Assembly: GCA_018713375.1 (NCBI GenBank)
Contig: DVOV01000015.1
Coordinates: 1-5,378, forward strand
Source: Candidatus Scatomorpha stercorigallinarum
Lineage (GTDB): Bacteria; Bacillota_A; Clostridia; Oscillospirales; Oscillospiraceae
Length of the DNA stretch: 5,378 nt
Direction: 5' to 3'
Positions within the stretch are counted from its first letter, which is position 1; each line of letters opens with the position of its first letter. Made by a program: the position numbers and the translations under genes. The notes under the pieces are model-generated. The model made no database searches and was not told the DNA's origin. It saw nothing but the letters and a program-made list of their open reading frames with translations. Below, piece by piece: positions 1 to 5,351 of this stretch.

Positions 1-20
1 AGCGCGGGCGGCGTATTTAA

Positions 21-48
21 GTCCCATTTTGCTTAAGCAAAATGGGAC
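21..48. repeat. Perfect 28-nt palindrome (14-nt arms)
   Basis: The half GTCCCATTTTGCTT is followed immediately by its exact reverse complement; as RNA it would be a 12-bp stem with a TTAA loop. It is AT-rich compared with the surrounding DNA and is flanked by TTTAA on the left and ATTAAAAAAG on the right. Neither strand has a T run directly after the stem, so a standard terminator is not supported. It could be a protein-binding site or part of a dispersed repeat. Confidence 0.8.
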
Positions 49-103
49 ACATTAAAAAAGCCTGTGCGGTCAATGGCACCCAACGCTGCAAGCATAGGAA
101 TGG

Positions 104-120
104 CCGCCCGCATAGGGCGG
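104..120. repeat. Short hairpin CCGCCC / GGGCGG
   Basis: Six-base GC arms (104-109 and 115-120) around the 5-nt spacer GCATA. It is one element of the hairpin cluster downstream of the operon; on its own it could be chance in GC-rich DNA. Confidence 0.45.
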
Positions 121-125
121 ACAAA

Positions 126-154
126 ATCGCCCCGGGGCTTTGCCTCGGGGCGAT
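126..154 (-). terminator. Possible rho-independent terminator of the operon
   Basis: A 13-nt stem with a 3-nt loop: the arms are 126-138 and 142-154. Read on the minus strand, nine GC-rich outer pairs are followed by one A-C mismatch, three more pairs and loop AAA, then UUUU before G. It lies about 97 nt after the reductase stop and is the only hairpin in the cluster with a T run in the right direction. The T run is short, so efficiency is uncertain. Confidence 0.45.
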
Positions 155-162
155 ACCATATC

Positions 163-201
163 TTGCGCCTCTGAGGCGCAACCGCGCCGCTGTGCGGCGC
201 G
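163..201. repeat. Two adjacent perfect 8-bp hairpins with 3-nt loops
   Basis: TTGCGCCT-CTG-AGGCGCAA occupies 163-181, and CGCGCCGC-TGT-GCGGCGCG occupies 183-201, one base apart. Both have perfect arms and three-base loops, the same geometry as the neighbouring hairpins at 126-154, 212-238 and 251-279. Confidence 0.7.
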
Positions 202-204
202 AGG

Positions 205-280
205 GGGAGCCTACGAGGGGGACAACGTCCCCCTCGTAATAGAAGGGAGCTTACGAGGGGGACGAAGTCCCCTTCGTAAT
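205..280. repeat. Tandem pair of palindromic repeats, GACnnnGTC core, 40-nt period
   Basis: Two 36-nt units (205-240 and 245-280) differ at four positions, two of them in the loop. Each holds a stem TACGAGGGGGAC / GTCCCC(C/T)TCGTA around a 3-nt loop (AAC in the first, GAA in the second), preceded by GGGAGC. The second copy overlaps the last eight codons and the stop codon of the reductase gene. Only four nucleotides separate the units. Confidence 0.85.
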
Positions 281-1966
281 TTTCTCGCCGCAGGGATAAT
301 GCCCGCTATCCCGCTGCCCCTGCATCACGGCGTTGTAGAAGCGCCAGCCGCCGGCGAGGTTGTAGACCTCGGCGAAGCCGTGGCCGGAGAGGATGCGGCA
401 GGCGATGTAGCTGCGCATGCCGGAGAAGCAGTTCACATAGACGGGCTTGGAGCTGTCCAGCTCGCCCAGGCGGCCGCGCAGCTCGTCCAGGGGGATGTTC
501 ACCGTGCCCTCGATGTGCCCGCAGGCGTACTCCTTTTCGCTGCGCACGTCCAGCAGCGTCACTCTGCCGTCCCGCGGCAGGCCCGCCACGTCGTCCCAGA
601 AAAACTGCTTCACTATGCCCGCGCGGACGTTTTCTATCATGAAGCCGGTCATGTTCACCGGGTCCTTGGCCGAGGAGTAGGGGGGTGCGTAGGCCAGCTC
701 CAGTTCCGCCAGGTCGGCGGCGGTGAGGCCGGAGCGGATGACCGTGGCCAGCACGTCGATGCGTTTGTCCACGCCCGCGCCGCCGGTGATCTGCGCGCCC
801 AGGATGCGGCCGGTGTCCGGGTCGAAGAGGGTCTTTACCGTCATGCTCTCCGCGCCGGGGTAGTAGCCGGCGTGGTGGCCCCAGTAGCCGTAGACGCGGC
901 TGTAGTTTATCCCGGCGGCCTTCGCGGCCTTCTCGTTGAGGCCGGTGACGGCGGCGGTCATGTCAAAGAGCTTGATGACCGTGGAGCCCTGCGTGCCTTT
1001 GTACTCGGAGGCGATGCCGCAGATGTTGTCCGCGGCGATGCGGCCCTGCTTGTTGGCGGGGCCGGCCAGCGGCGTGAGGCCCACGGCGCCGGTGACGAGG
1101 TTCTTCACCGCCACGGCGTCGCCCACGGCGTAGATGGCGCTGTCGGAGGTGCGCATGTGCGCGTCCACCATGATGGAGCCCTTGGGCCCCAGCTCGAGCC
1201 CGGCGGCTTTCGCCAGGGCGGTGTCCGGCTCCACGCCCACGGCCACCACGGCGAAGGCGCAGTCGATGGGTTCCATGCCCTTCACGTGTACGCGCAGGCC
1301 GCCGGCCGTCTCCTCATAGCTCTCCACCGCGGCCTTGAAGCGCAGGTCGAGACCCTTCGCGCGCAGGTGTGCGTGTATCTCGGCGGCCATGTCCGCGTCC
1401 AGCGGCGGCAGCACCTGCTCGCTGCGCTGCAGGAGCGTCACCTCCATGCCGGCGTGCAGCAGGTTCTCCGCGGCCTCCAGGCCGATGAAGCCGCCGCCCA
1501 CGACCACGGCCCGGCCGCCGGCCACCGCGCGCTCGCGCATGGCCAGGGCGTCCTCCACCGTGCGCAGGCGCAGGCAGAGCGCGCTCTCCACGCCCGGCGT
1601 GGCGGGCACGAAGGCCTTCGCGCCCGGGGAGAGGATGAGCGTGTCGTAGCTCTCGTCATACTCCGCGCCGTCCGAGAGCGAGCGCACGTGCACGGTCCTG
1701 GCCGCGCGGTCGATGCTCACGGCCTCCGTGAGGACGCGCACGTCCACGTTGAAGCGCCGTTTGAAGCTCTCCGGCGACTGCAGCGTGAGCTCCTCGCGGT
1801 CGGCTATCACGCCGCCGACGTAGTAGGGCAGGCCGCAGTTGGCGTAGGAGACATAGCCGGTGCGCTCGAGCACGACGATCTGCGCGCTCTCGTCCAGCCG
1901 CCTGAGGCGCGCCGCCGCGGACGCGCCGCCGGCCACGCCGCCGATTATAACTACCTTTTTGGACAT
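251..1966 (-). CDS. CoA-disulfide / polysulfide reductase with C-terminal rhodanese domain (CoADR-Rhd type)
   Basis: This is a 571-residue cytosolic flavoprotein of the pyridine nucleotide-disulfide oxidoreductase family. The N-terminal FAD-binding glycine motif is IIGGVAGGASAAAR (about 7-20). The single redox cysteine, C44, lies in SYANCGLPYY, the CoA-disulfide reductase signature, not the CxxxxC of glutathione reductases. The NAD(P)H-binding motif VVVGGGFIGLEAAE is at 154-167, the second FAD motif YAVGDA at 279-284, and the dimerisation domain with YAPPYSSAKDPVN at 426-438. From about 450 a rhodanese domain follows, with active-site C513 in the loop CFSGMRS. Family knowledge: such fusions reduce CoA disulfide, CoA persulfide or polysulfide with NAD(P)H, and the rhodanese cysteine carries the persulfide. 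The ATG is preceded by a perfect AAGGAGG at 7-nt spacing. It is the last gene of the operon, 33 nt after the kinase. The final residues TKGTSSPS and the stop codon lie inside a palindromic repeat. The exact substrate is not decided by sequence alone. Confidence 0.93.
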   Translation of the reverse strand: MSKKVVIIGGVAGGASAAARLRRLDESAQIVVLERTGYVSYANCGLPYYVGGVIADREELTLQSPESFKRRFNVDVRVLTEAVSIDRAARTVHVRSLSDGAEYDESYDTLILSPGAKAFVPATPGVESALCLRLRTVEDALAMRERAVAGGRAVVVGGGFIGLEAAENLLHAGMEVTLLQRSEQVLPPLDADMAAEIHAHLRAKGLDLRFKAAVESYEETAGGLRVHVKGMEPIDCAFAVVAVGVEPDTALAKAAGLELGPKGSIMVDAHMRTSDSAIYAVGDAVAVKNLVTGAVGLTPLAGPANKQGRIAADNICGIASEYKGTQGSTVIKLFDMTAAVTGLNEKAAKAAGINYSRVYGYWGHHAGYYPGAESMTVKTLFDPDTGRILGAQITGGAGVDKRIDVLATVIRSGLTAADLAELELAYAPPYSSAKDPVNMTGFMIENVRAGIVKQFFWDDVAGLPRDGRVTLLDVRSEKEYACGHIEGTVNIPLDELRGRLGELDSSKPVYVNCFSGMRSYIACRILSGHGFAEVYNLAGGWRFYNAVMQGQRDSGHYPCGEKITKGTSSPS

Positions 1967-1973
1967 GGGGGTA

Positions 1974-1980
1974 CCTCCTT
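1974..1980 (-). promoter_or_regulatory. Strong Shine-Dalgarno of the CoA-disulfide reductase gene
   Basis: AAGGAGG on the minus strand lies 7 nt upstream of ATG 1966. It is the best ribosome binding site in the window. The gap back to the kinase stop is 33 nt and shows no promoter, so the gene is probably translated from the operon mRNA with its own strong initiation. Confidence 0.85.
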
Positions 1981-1999
1981 GATATGAATAAACGTGTAT

Positions 2000-2962
2000 C
2001 TATGCAAATGTGCCGAGCACCTCGAAAAGCTGCCGTTTGCGGTCGCGGAACAGGCCGGGATTGTTGTACTCCGAAAGGCCGACATGCGCCTCCAGCGCCA
2101 GGTAGAAGGCGAGGTAGAGCCTCATGCGCCGCTCACGATGCCCGTCCCTGACAGGCTCGAAGCCGTAGCCCTCGCGCAGTGGCGGCACCTGCCCCCAGGG
2201 GCTGGCGAATTCAAAGTCCGGGTCGCCGAAGATGGCGCGGTCGCCGTCGATGACGGCCAGGATGGCGTGCGTCTCGCCGTCGAGCAGCACGTTGCCCTCC
2301 CACATGTCCGTGTGCAGCAGCCGCGGCTCGCTTATCTCGTCGAACAGCGCGGCGTTTTGCGCGTATATGCCGCGCACGCGCGCCCCCTCCGCCGCCGTGA
2401 GGCCGCCGGCGCTCTCCAGCCGGGCGGTGAAGTCGGCGATTTCGAAGCTCAGCGCCTCGCTCCAGCGCGGGAAGCTGAGGCCCTCCAGCTGGCGGGAGAC
2501 GAAGCCGAAGCCCTCGCCGCGCACGGAGTGCAGCCGCCGCAGCCAGCGCCCCAGCTCGTGGTAGAGCCGCTCTTTTTCCCCGCGGCCCAGCCCGGCGTCG
2601 CACATGGGCACGGAGGGGATGTAGTCCACGATCATATAGTCGCGGTCCACAAGGGCGCGCGAGCAGTCCACGGCCAGCACCCGCGAGCAGGGCAGGTCCA
2701 GCGAGCGGCAGACGGCGCAGACGCGCTCCTCGGCGCGCATCAGCCCGCGCTCGAAGCCGAGCAGGCGCTGCCGCTCCACCGGCCCCAGGCGCAGCACCGC
2801 CCGCTGCGGGGGCGCGCCGTATTCGACAAGGTAGGTGGTGTTGAACATCCCGCCGTCCAGCAGGCGCGCGGAGACGCCGCCCTCCACGCCCAGCGAGCGG
2901 GAGAATATGCGCGCGATGACATCATGTGGCTCCTCGCGGAAGAGGAACGAGCCGCGGTTCAT
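2000..2962 (-). CDS. APH / choline-kinase-fold phosphotransferase, substrate unknown
   Basis: This 320-residue soluble protein has the aminoglycoside phosphotransferase-like kinase fold. A nucleotide-loop-like segment LLDGGMFNTTYLVE is at 34-47, followed by AVLRLG (55-60), where an Arg occupies the usual Lys place, as is common in this superfamily. A glutamate-rich helix near 78-79 and a hinge-like YMIVDYIP (109-116) follow. The catalytic Brenner motif LLHTDMWEGNVLLD gives H217, D219 and N224, and the metal-binding segment VIDGDRAIFGDPDFEF (238-251) gives D239 or D241. Length and motif order are complete. Family members phosphorylate aminoglycosides, choline, homoserine, sugars or other small hydroxyl compounds. 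Nothing here picks one, and calling it a resistance gene would be unjustified. The start ATG lies 14 nt after the MscS stop, with an AAGGGG site upstream. Context places it in the transporter/channel operon, so a metabolic or stress role is more likely than antibiotic inactivation. Confidence 0.85.
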   Translation of the reverse strand: MNRGSFLFREEPHDVIARIFSRSLGVEGGVSARLLDGGMFNTTYLVEYGAPPQRAVLRLGPVERQRLLGFERGLMRAEERVCAVCRSLDLPCSRVLAVDCSRALVDRDYMIVDYIPSVPMCDAGLGRGEKERLYHELGRWLRRLHSVRGEGFGFVSRQLEGLSFPRWSEALSFEIADFTARLESAGGLTAAEGARVRGIYAQNAALFDEISEPRLLHTDMWEGNVLLDGETHAILAVIDGDRAIFGDPDFEFASPWGQVPPLREGYGFEPVRDGHRERRMRLYLAFYLALEAHVGLSEYNNPGLFRDRKRQLFEVLGTFA

Positions 2963-2976
2963 GCCTGCCGCCCCTT

Positions 2977-3822
2977 TTACTTCACGATGTGTACGTCCAG
3001 CCGGTCGTAGGCCATGCTCAGCCCCGCGCGGGCGAGATATCCGCGCGCAGACTCGTTGACGGCGTAGTACACGGGCCAGTAGTCGCTGTTGTTCACCCAG
3101 AAGCGCAGCAGGTAGCGCACGCTGCTCGCGCGGTATTCGCTGAGCACCACCGCCGGCTCATGGCCCTCGCCGGAGAGGGCGCGGCCGTCGGCGGCCAGGG
3201 CGGCGAGCAGCGCCGCGCGCACGTCCTCCGCCGGGCAGTCGTAGCCCATGTCGAAGCCAAGCTCCACGCGCCGCTCCGGCTCGCGCGTGTAGTCCGTCAC
3301 GCGGGAGGCGCAGACCTCCGAGTTGGGGATGCTGATCTCCTTGCCGTCCGCGGCCAGCAACGTGGTGTAAAAAAGGCCGATGGCGGTGATGGTGCCGGCC
3401 GTGGCGCCGATCTCCACATAGTCGCCGGAGGAGAAGGGCCGCGTGAAGAGGATGGTGAAGCCGGAAAAGACGTTCTTCAGCGTGTCCTGCAGCGAGAGCG
3501 AGAGCGCAAGGCCGGCCACGGAGACCAGCGCCACCAGCGAGGCCGAGGGTATGCCCAGCTTGTCCGCCACGATGGCGGCGGTGAGCAGCCACAGTGCGGC
3601 CTTTACGCAGGAGAGCACGAAGCTGCGCAGCGCGCCCTCCAGGCGGCTTTTGGAGAGGGCCCTGGAGGCCAGGCGCGTGAGCAGCCGCATGGCCGCGAAG
3701 CAGATGAGGAACACGACGAGCGCGCCGAGCAGCGTCATCAGCGAGACGCCGGCCACGGAGAAGGTGAGCAGCCCGTCGAAAAGCCCGGCTGTGCCGGTGA
3801 GGACGGTGTCGGAAACGGCCAT
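2977..3822 (-). CDS. MscS-family small-conductance mechanosensitive ion channel
   Basis: This 281-residue inner-membrane channel is close in length to E. coli MscS (286). Three hydrophobic segments are visible: about 22-48, 66-88 and 92-126. The third is the pore helix, ASLVALVSVAGLALSLSLQ (94-112), with the alternating small/leucine pattern of MscS TM3 (L105 and L109 fall at the same numbers as in E. coli). It is followed by DTLKNVFSG (113-121) with the conserved G121 kink. The beta domain RPFSSGDYVEIG...GTITAIGLFYTTLLAADGK...IPNSEV (about 128-170) is unmistakable, and an alpha/beta cytoplasmic domain completes the chain. Family role: opens under membrane tension to release solutes on hypo-osmotic shock. 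Pore differences from E. coli MscS include S108 for G108 and D113 for G113, so gating or inactivation may differ. The start ATG lies 13 nt after the CLC stop, with AGGGG 8 nt upstream. Confidence 0.95.
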   Translation of the reverse strand: MAVSDTVLTGTAGLFDGLLTFSVAGVSLMTLLGALVVFLICFAAMRLLTRLASRALSKSRLEGALRSFVLSCVKAALWLLTAAIVADKLGIPSASLVALVSVAGLALSLSLQDTLKNVFSGFTILFTRPFSSGDYVEIGATAGTITAIGLFYTTLLAADGKEISIPNSEVCASRVTDYTREPERRVELGFDMGYDCPAEDVRAALLAALAADGRALSGEGHEPAVVLSEYRASSVRYLLRFWVNNSDYWPVYYAVNESARGYLARAGLSMAYDRLDVHIVK

Positions 3823-3835
3823 ATCTCTATCCCCT

Positions 3836-5071
3836 TTACTTGGCGTTTATATCTATGAACTCCGGCCGCAGCTTGGAGTACATGATCTTCTGGCTGCTGT
3901 AGAGCCCCGTATAGCCCGAGAGCATGTAGGAGACGCAGCAGGCGAGGGCGAAGTACAGTATCTCCCCGCTGCCGAAGAGCTCCACGGAGAGGAACATCGA
4001 GGCGACGGGGCAGTTCACCGCGCCGCAGAACACGGCCACCAGGCCGATGCCGGCGGCGAAGCCCGGGTCCAGCCCCAGCAGCGCGCCCGCCGCGCAGCCG
4101 AAGGTGGAGCCGATGAAGAAGGCGGGCACCACCTCGCCGCCGCGGAAGCCGCAGGCGAGCGTCACCGCCGTGAACAGCAGCTTGAGCAGGAAGGCCTCCG
4201 GCCGGGCCTCGCCGCGCTCAAGGGCGGCGGCGATGACCTCCACGCCCGCGCCGTTATAGTCGCGCGTGCCCAGCAGCAGCGTGAGGGCGATGATGAGCGC
4301 GCCGCCCACCGCCGCGCGCAGGCAGGGGTTGGGCAGCAGCTTCGCGGCCAGGTGCGCGCTCTTGTGCATGGTGACGCAGAAAAGTATGCTCACCAGCGCG
4401 CAGAGCATGGCCAGCACGGCCACGCGCCAGAGCCCGTCCGCCGTCAGGGCCACGAAGGGGATGTCAAAGCGCGTGGGGGCGATGCCGAAAAGGCCCGTGA
4501 CGCCGTAGGCCGCAAGGGCGGCGGCCAGGCAGGGCACCAGCCCGGAATAGTAGAGCTGGCCCACGCTCACCACCTCCAGCGCGAACACGGCGGCGGTCAG
4601 CGGCGTGCCGAACAGGGCGGAGAACAGAGCGCTCATGCCGCAGAGCGTGGCCATGCGCTGCTCCTTGCCGTCCAGGCGGAACAGCCGCCCGGCGGCGAAG
4701 CCCAGGCCGCCGCCTATCTGCAGCGCGGCCCCCTCGCGCCCGGCGCTGCCGCCGCAGAGGTGCGTGACGGCGGTGGAGACGAATATCACCGGCACCAGCA
4801 CCAGCGGCACGCCCTCGCCCGAGCGGATGGAGCCGATGATCTCGCTGGTGCCCTCGTGCTCCATGCGCGTGGCGCGGTAGAGCCAGGCGATGGCCACGCC
4901 CGCCAGCGGCAGCAGATAGAGCAGCCAGGGTATCTCCCCGCGCAGTTCCGTGGCCTTCGCCACGCTCAGATAGAACGCCGAGCCCACCAGCCCGCCGATG
5001 AGCCCCGTCACCGCCGCCACTGCCAGCCATTTTACGAACGCACGCGCGAAAGCCGCACTCCGCTCAAGCAC
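3836..5071 (-). CDS. CLC-family halide/proton antiporter, probably of the fluoride-exporting (CLC-F) branch
   Basis: With a GTG start at 5071 this is a 411-residue polytopic membrane protein of CLC length. Key motifs are GGSAGREGAALQIGG (107-121) with the external gating glutamate E113; FGTPLTAAVFALEV (154-167); GFRGGEVVPAFFIG (308-321), the position of GxFxP in chloride CLCs; and NCPVASMFLSVELFG (353-367). The serine-type GSGIP motif of chloride transporters is absent; EHEGTSEIIGSI (71-82) stands there. A Glu in the GGE..P motif is a feature I recall from the bacterial CLC-F fluoride/proton antiporters. A Ser or Met at the central site is not evident. Inferred role: expel F- from the cytoplasm by H+ exchange. 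Start choice: GTG 5071 has a GGGGGG site 7 nt upstream. In-frame ATGs at 5104, 5098 and 5086 are nearer to the predicted transcription start and lack a site. The open frame continues upstream to 5368, but that part is repeat-derived. First gene of the operon. No fluoride riboswitch is seen. Confidence 0.9.
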   Translation of the reverse strand: MLERSAAFARAFVKWLAVAAVTGLIGGLVGSAFYLSVAKATELRGEIPWLLYLLPLAGVAIAWLYRATRMEHEGTSEIIGSIRSGEGVPLVLVPVIFVSTAVTHLCGGSAGREGAALQIGGGLGFAAGRLFRLDGKEQRMATLCGMSALFSALFGTPLTAAVFALEVVSVGQLYYSGLVPCLAAALAAYGVTGLFGIAPTRFDIPFVALTADGLWRVAVLAMLCALVSILFCVTMHKSAHLAAKLLPNPCLRAAVGGALIIALTLLLGTRDYNGAGVEVIAAALERGEARPEAFLLKLLFTAVTLACGFRGGEVVPAFFIGSTFGCAAGALLGLDPGFAAGIGLVAVFCGAVNCPVASMFLSVELFGSGEILYFALACCVSYMLSGYTGLYSSQKIMYSKLRPEFIDINAK

Positions 5072-5078
5072 AAAAATG

Positions 5079-5084
5079 CCCCCC
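5079..5084 (-). promoter_or_regulatory. Ribosome binding site that decides the CLC start
   Basis: On the minus strand a run of six G residues lies 7 nt before GTG 5071. No purine-rich Shine-Dalgarno site precedes the in-frame ATG codons at 5104 or 5098. The G run begins immediately after the ATG at 5086, so it cannot serve that codon. It is an imperfect site, since it lacks the A of GGAGG, so the start is likely rather than certain. Confidence 0.55.
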
Positions 5085-5116
5085 ATGCCGTCTGCCATGT
5101 ACATTAGAACAGGAAA

Positions 5117-5145
5117 ATTATATAGGCCCCACCCGCAAAAGTCAA
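5117..5145 (-). promoter_or_regulatory. Sigma-70-type promoter of the four-gene operon
   Basis: Read on the minus strand, TTGACT (5145-5140) and TATAAT (5122-5117) are separated by exactly 17 nt, the ideal spacing. The -10 matches the consensus in all six bases and the -35 in five. Transcription would begin near 5110. That leaves a leader of about 39 nt to the preferred GTG start but only about 6 nt to the ATG at 5104, which supports the downstream start. A CCAGGC palindrome directly abuts the -35 box. Confidence 0.85.
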
Positions 5146-5160
5146 CCAGGCTGCGCCTGG
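5146..5160. repeat. CCAGGC-TGC-GCCTGG palindrome, copy 1
   Basis: Six-base arms around TGC. This copy directly abuts the -35 box of the operon promoter, with no base between them on the minus strand. It may therefore insulate the promoter from upstream transcription or bind a regulator; neither is shown. Confidence 0.75.
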
Positions 5161-5175
5161 AGGGCGGCCAACGGC

Positions 5176-5190
5176 CCAGGCTGCGCCTGG
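5176..5190. repeat. CCAGGC-TGC-GCCTGG palindrome, copy 2
   Basis: Identical 15-nt palindrome, starting exactly 30 nt after copy 1. With copy 3 it shares a longer match (CCCAGGCTGCGCCTGGAGGC), so the repeat unit extends beyond the palindrome. Confidence 0.75.
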
Positions 5191-5199
5191 AGGCATTTG

Positions 5200-5247
5200 C
5201 CTGCGGCCCGCCCGCAGGGAGGGTGGTGCAGGGGCGAGGGCCCCTGC
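5200..5247. repeat. Two consecutive hairpins upstream of the promoter
   Basis: CCTGCGG / CCGCAGG (5200-5206 and 5212-5218) with a 5-nt spacer is followed by GCAGGGGC / GCCCCTGC (5228-5235 and 5240-5247) with loop GAGG. An outer GGGTGG (5221-5226) can also pair with CCACCC (5258-5263), enclosing the second hairpin. Confidence 0.6.
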
Positions 5248-5265
5248 GACCCACGTGCCACCCCA

Positions 5266-5311
5266 TTTCTTTGGTCTTGCCCAAAGAAACGGGAGTGGCG
5301 CCCCAAAGAAA
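5266..5311. repeat. TTTCTTTGG inverted repeat with a second pairing partner
   Basis: TTTCTTTGG (5266-5274) has a perfect complement CCAAAGAAA at 5281-5289 with a 6-nt spacer, and a second identical complement at 5303-5311. The two stems are mutually exclusive. AT-rich arms stand out from the GC-rich surroundings. Confidence 0.7.
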
Positions 5312-5316
5312 AACGC

Positions 5317-5331
5317 CCAGGCTGCGCCTGG
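5317..5331. repeat. CCAGGC-TGC-GCCTGG palindrome, copy 3
   Basis: Third exact copy of the 15-nt palindrome, 141 nt from copy 2, followed by the same GAGGCA-type flank (AGGCA). All three copies lie within 186 nt and none is seen inside the genes. Confidence 0.75.
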
Positions 5332-5351
5332 AGGCAGATGCGCTGCGCGCC

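Noticed and set aside
44..73. Minus-strand promoter with TTGACC at 68-73
   Set aside because: The nearest -10-like sequence (TTTAAT) is only about 11 nt away, too close for a sigma-70 promoter.
42..239. A 65-codon plus-strand open frame in the left flank
   Set aside because: It runs through five hairpins, has no ribosome binding site before its ATG (which lies inside the 28-nt palindrome), and shows no protein-like pattern.
140..1987. A 615-codon plus-strand open frame opposite the reductase gene
   Set aside because: It is the antisense shadow of a gene with complete family motifs. The product is rich in Ala, Gly, Arg and His with no domain, as expected from GC-rich antisense frames.
1994..3858. 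Plus-strand open frames of 338 and 310 codons opposite the kinase and MscS genes
   Set aside because: They are antisense to well-supported genes, of biased composition and without motifs.
3443..5107. A 554-codon plus-strand open frame opposite the MscS and CLC genes
   Set aside because: Low-complexity translation (Gly, Ala, Arg, Gln, His), no recognisable domain, and complete overlap with two certain genes.
5072..5116. Fluoride riboswitch in the leader of the CLC gene
   Set aside because: The predicted leader of about 39 nt is too short for the aptamer, and no aptamer-like pattern is seen.
5146..5331. CRISPR array made of the three 15-nt repeats
   Set aside because: Copies are too short, spacing is uneven (15 and 126 nt between copies), and the units are palindromes amid unrelated hairpins; no cas gene is present.
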